Positions 5,573 to 6,474 of a DNA stretch of 6,474 nucleotides are shown here, piece by piece; position 1 is the stretch's first letter, and every line of letters begins with the position of its first letter. The stretch spans positions 1 to 6,474 of the forward strand of contig DCTI01000079.1 of NCBI GenBank assembly GCA_002329525.1, given 5' to 3'. The position numbers and the translations under genes are program-made. The stretch comes from Negativicutes bacterium UBA1444 (lineage in GTDB: Bacteria > Bacillota > Negativicutes > UBA1444). The notes beneath the pieces were generated by a model. That model ran no database searches. It was given only the letters and a program-made list of their open reading frames with translations, and was not told the DNA's origin.

Positions 5573-6474
5573 TCAATTGACAGATGCGTAGGAAACAAGG
5601 CGACTGGCGTAGAGTCCAAAATCCCCGCCGCCGTCGCTGCCCGGATCGCCCGGCGCGACCATCTGGATGAATCGGCCGATTACTTCGCCGTTATTGCTGA
5701 GATGCGGACTTTCGAGGAACAACGCGGCGAACCCGACCACGAGAACCGCATCCCGGCCAGTGACGTCCAGGCTTTGAATGACCGGAACGACCAAGATTCT
5801 CGACGAATTCTTGGCGACCGTTGCGAAGGTCGCGGTGGGATCCTGGTTATAACGATAGCTGATTCCCTGTCGCGTCGGGCCGACCATGTTTCCCGTTTCC
5901 GTGGTAATCCAATCCCCGGCCCGGATCGATACGTCGGCACCATACATAATATTGTTGCGGAAAACATTACCACCCGTTCCGCCCAACGCCAAGGCGCCGA
6001 AATTGCCGCGATAATTGCCGCTGGCCGTGCCGGAGCCGATTTTTATGGTGTATACTTGCCCATAAACCAAGGTTTGCTGCACCAAGCCAAACGGCAAGGT
6101 TCCGGTCAGCCGGCTGACCGGATTGATGCGGGCCGCCGCCGCCCCGCTCACATCGCAAGTGGCCAAGCCAAAGATCTGGGCAAACATCAGCGGTACGGTA
6201 CGCGTGGCTCTGACGGCGACCGTCGTCCCGCTCAGAACCCGGATATCTACGCTGTCCCCGGTCTTGCCATTCAGCCGGGCATACTCGGAAGCGCTGGAAT
6301 AGGCGCCGTCGCTGTTGCGGGGCAGTTCCTGAACTCCTGCCAAGGCCGCGGCATCTGCCATATTCGTTAACTGAACGCGCGTCGCATACAACAACCCCAA
6401 GTCCACGACCAATGCGGCCATGCCCACCATCACGGCCATCATCGCTGCGGTCATGACGAGCACGGAGCCGCGTT
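5573..6474 (-). CDS. TadG-like Flp pilus assembly protein, first of a tandem pair (5' end cut by window)
   Basis: The visible part is 299 residues and the frame is open to the window edge. The first codons read RGSVLVMTAAMMAV, preceded by a partial xAA codon, which matches the usual [KR]RGSVLV opening of Tad domains. A GTG at 6463 is therefore not the true start; only a few to some tens of codons should be missing. A hydrophobic segment is followed by AALVVDLGLLYATRVQLTNMADAAALAG, then VAVRATRTVPLMFAQIFG and the domain end SGAAAARI. The C-terminal region contains GNFGALALGG, a following FRNNIMYG, GDWITTETGNM and GPTRQG. It ends with RILVVPVIQSL and VIGRF, shared with the paralogue downstream. 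No von Willebrand A domain is visible. It lies 47 bases before the second TadG-like gene and is presumably transcribed from a promoter beyond the window. Confidence 0.88.
   Translation of the reverse strand, partial: RGSVLVMTAAMMAVMVGMAALVVDLGLLYATRVQLTNMADAAALAGVQELPRNSDGAYSSASEYARLNGKTGDSVDIRVLSGTTVAVRATRTVPLMFAQIFGLATCDVSGAAAARINPVSRLTGTLPFGLVQQTLVYGQVYTIKIGSGTASGNYRGNFGALALGGTGGNVFRNNIMYGADVSIRAGDWITTETGNMVGPTRQGISYRYNQDPTATFATVAKNSSRILVVPVIQSLDVTGRDAVLVVGFAALFLESPHLSNNGEVIGRFIQMVAPGDPGSDGGGDFGLYASRLVSYASVN

Noticed and set aside
5525..6370. 281-codon open frame on the plus strand
   Set aside because: It lies fully antisense to the TadG-like gene, has Arg/Ala/Gly/Asp-rich shadow composition and no recognisable domain. 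It comes from GC-rich codon structure on the other strand.
6461..6463. GTG as start of the first TadG-like protein
   Set aside because: The frame continues upstream as RGS with a preceding xAA codon, matching the usual [KR]RGSVLV opening; the true start is beyond the window.

Overview
The window is a stretch of a bacterial chromosome in which every supportable gene lies on the minus strand, so transcription runs from position 6474 towards position 1. The organism is most likely a moderately GC-rich member of the Bacillota (Firmicutes) or a relative. This is an inference from consistently strong GGAGG/GAGGTG ribosome binding sites, from TadG-like proteins carrying a GNFGxLxLGG-type segment, from a DUF192 gene attached to a tad locus, and from an SDR tail of the DGGMTKK(M)IY type. 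The sequence does not fix a genus.

Positions 1392-6474 hold the downstream part of a Tad (tight adherence, Flp type IVc pilus) operon. In transcription order it contains two tandem TadG-like proteins (5573-6474, cut by the window edge, and 4506-5525), a TadE pseudopilin-like protein (4073-4477), the CpaF/TadA secretion ATPase (2692-4041), one TadC-type GspF membrane platform protein (1745-2671) and a small DUF192 protein (1392-1730). Spacing is tight: gaps of 14 to 47 nt, and about 20 nt between cpaF and tadC. Several annotated starts move inward once the Shine-Dalgarno sequences are read. A perfect 11-bp hairpin with a T-rich 3' side (1345-1375) closes the operon. CpaF would power assembly on the TadC platform, with TadE and the TadG-like proteins as minor or anchoring components. 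No TadB gene lies between cpaF and tadC, and no Flp pilin, CpaB, CpaE or prepilin peptidase is visible here; any such genes must lie elsewhere.

Positions 34-1251 form a separate unit. A membrane-anchored alpha/beta hydrolase with a complete Ser-Asp-His triad (34-1044) follows a broken short-chain dehydrogenase (1041-1251). Only the SDR's first ~46 codons (TGxxxGIG Rossmann motif) and last ~24 codons survive, joined out of frame. The tail also has a one-base shift in an A run. Correcting that shift gives an ancestral tail whose TGA stop overlaps the hydrolase ATG (ATGA), so the two genes were apparently once translationally coupled. This SDR remnant is the most informative oddity in the window. 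I see no convincing undescribed system: the tad part is recognisable, with an unusual composition and order.
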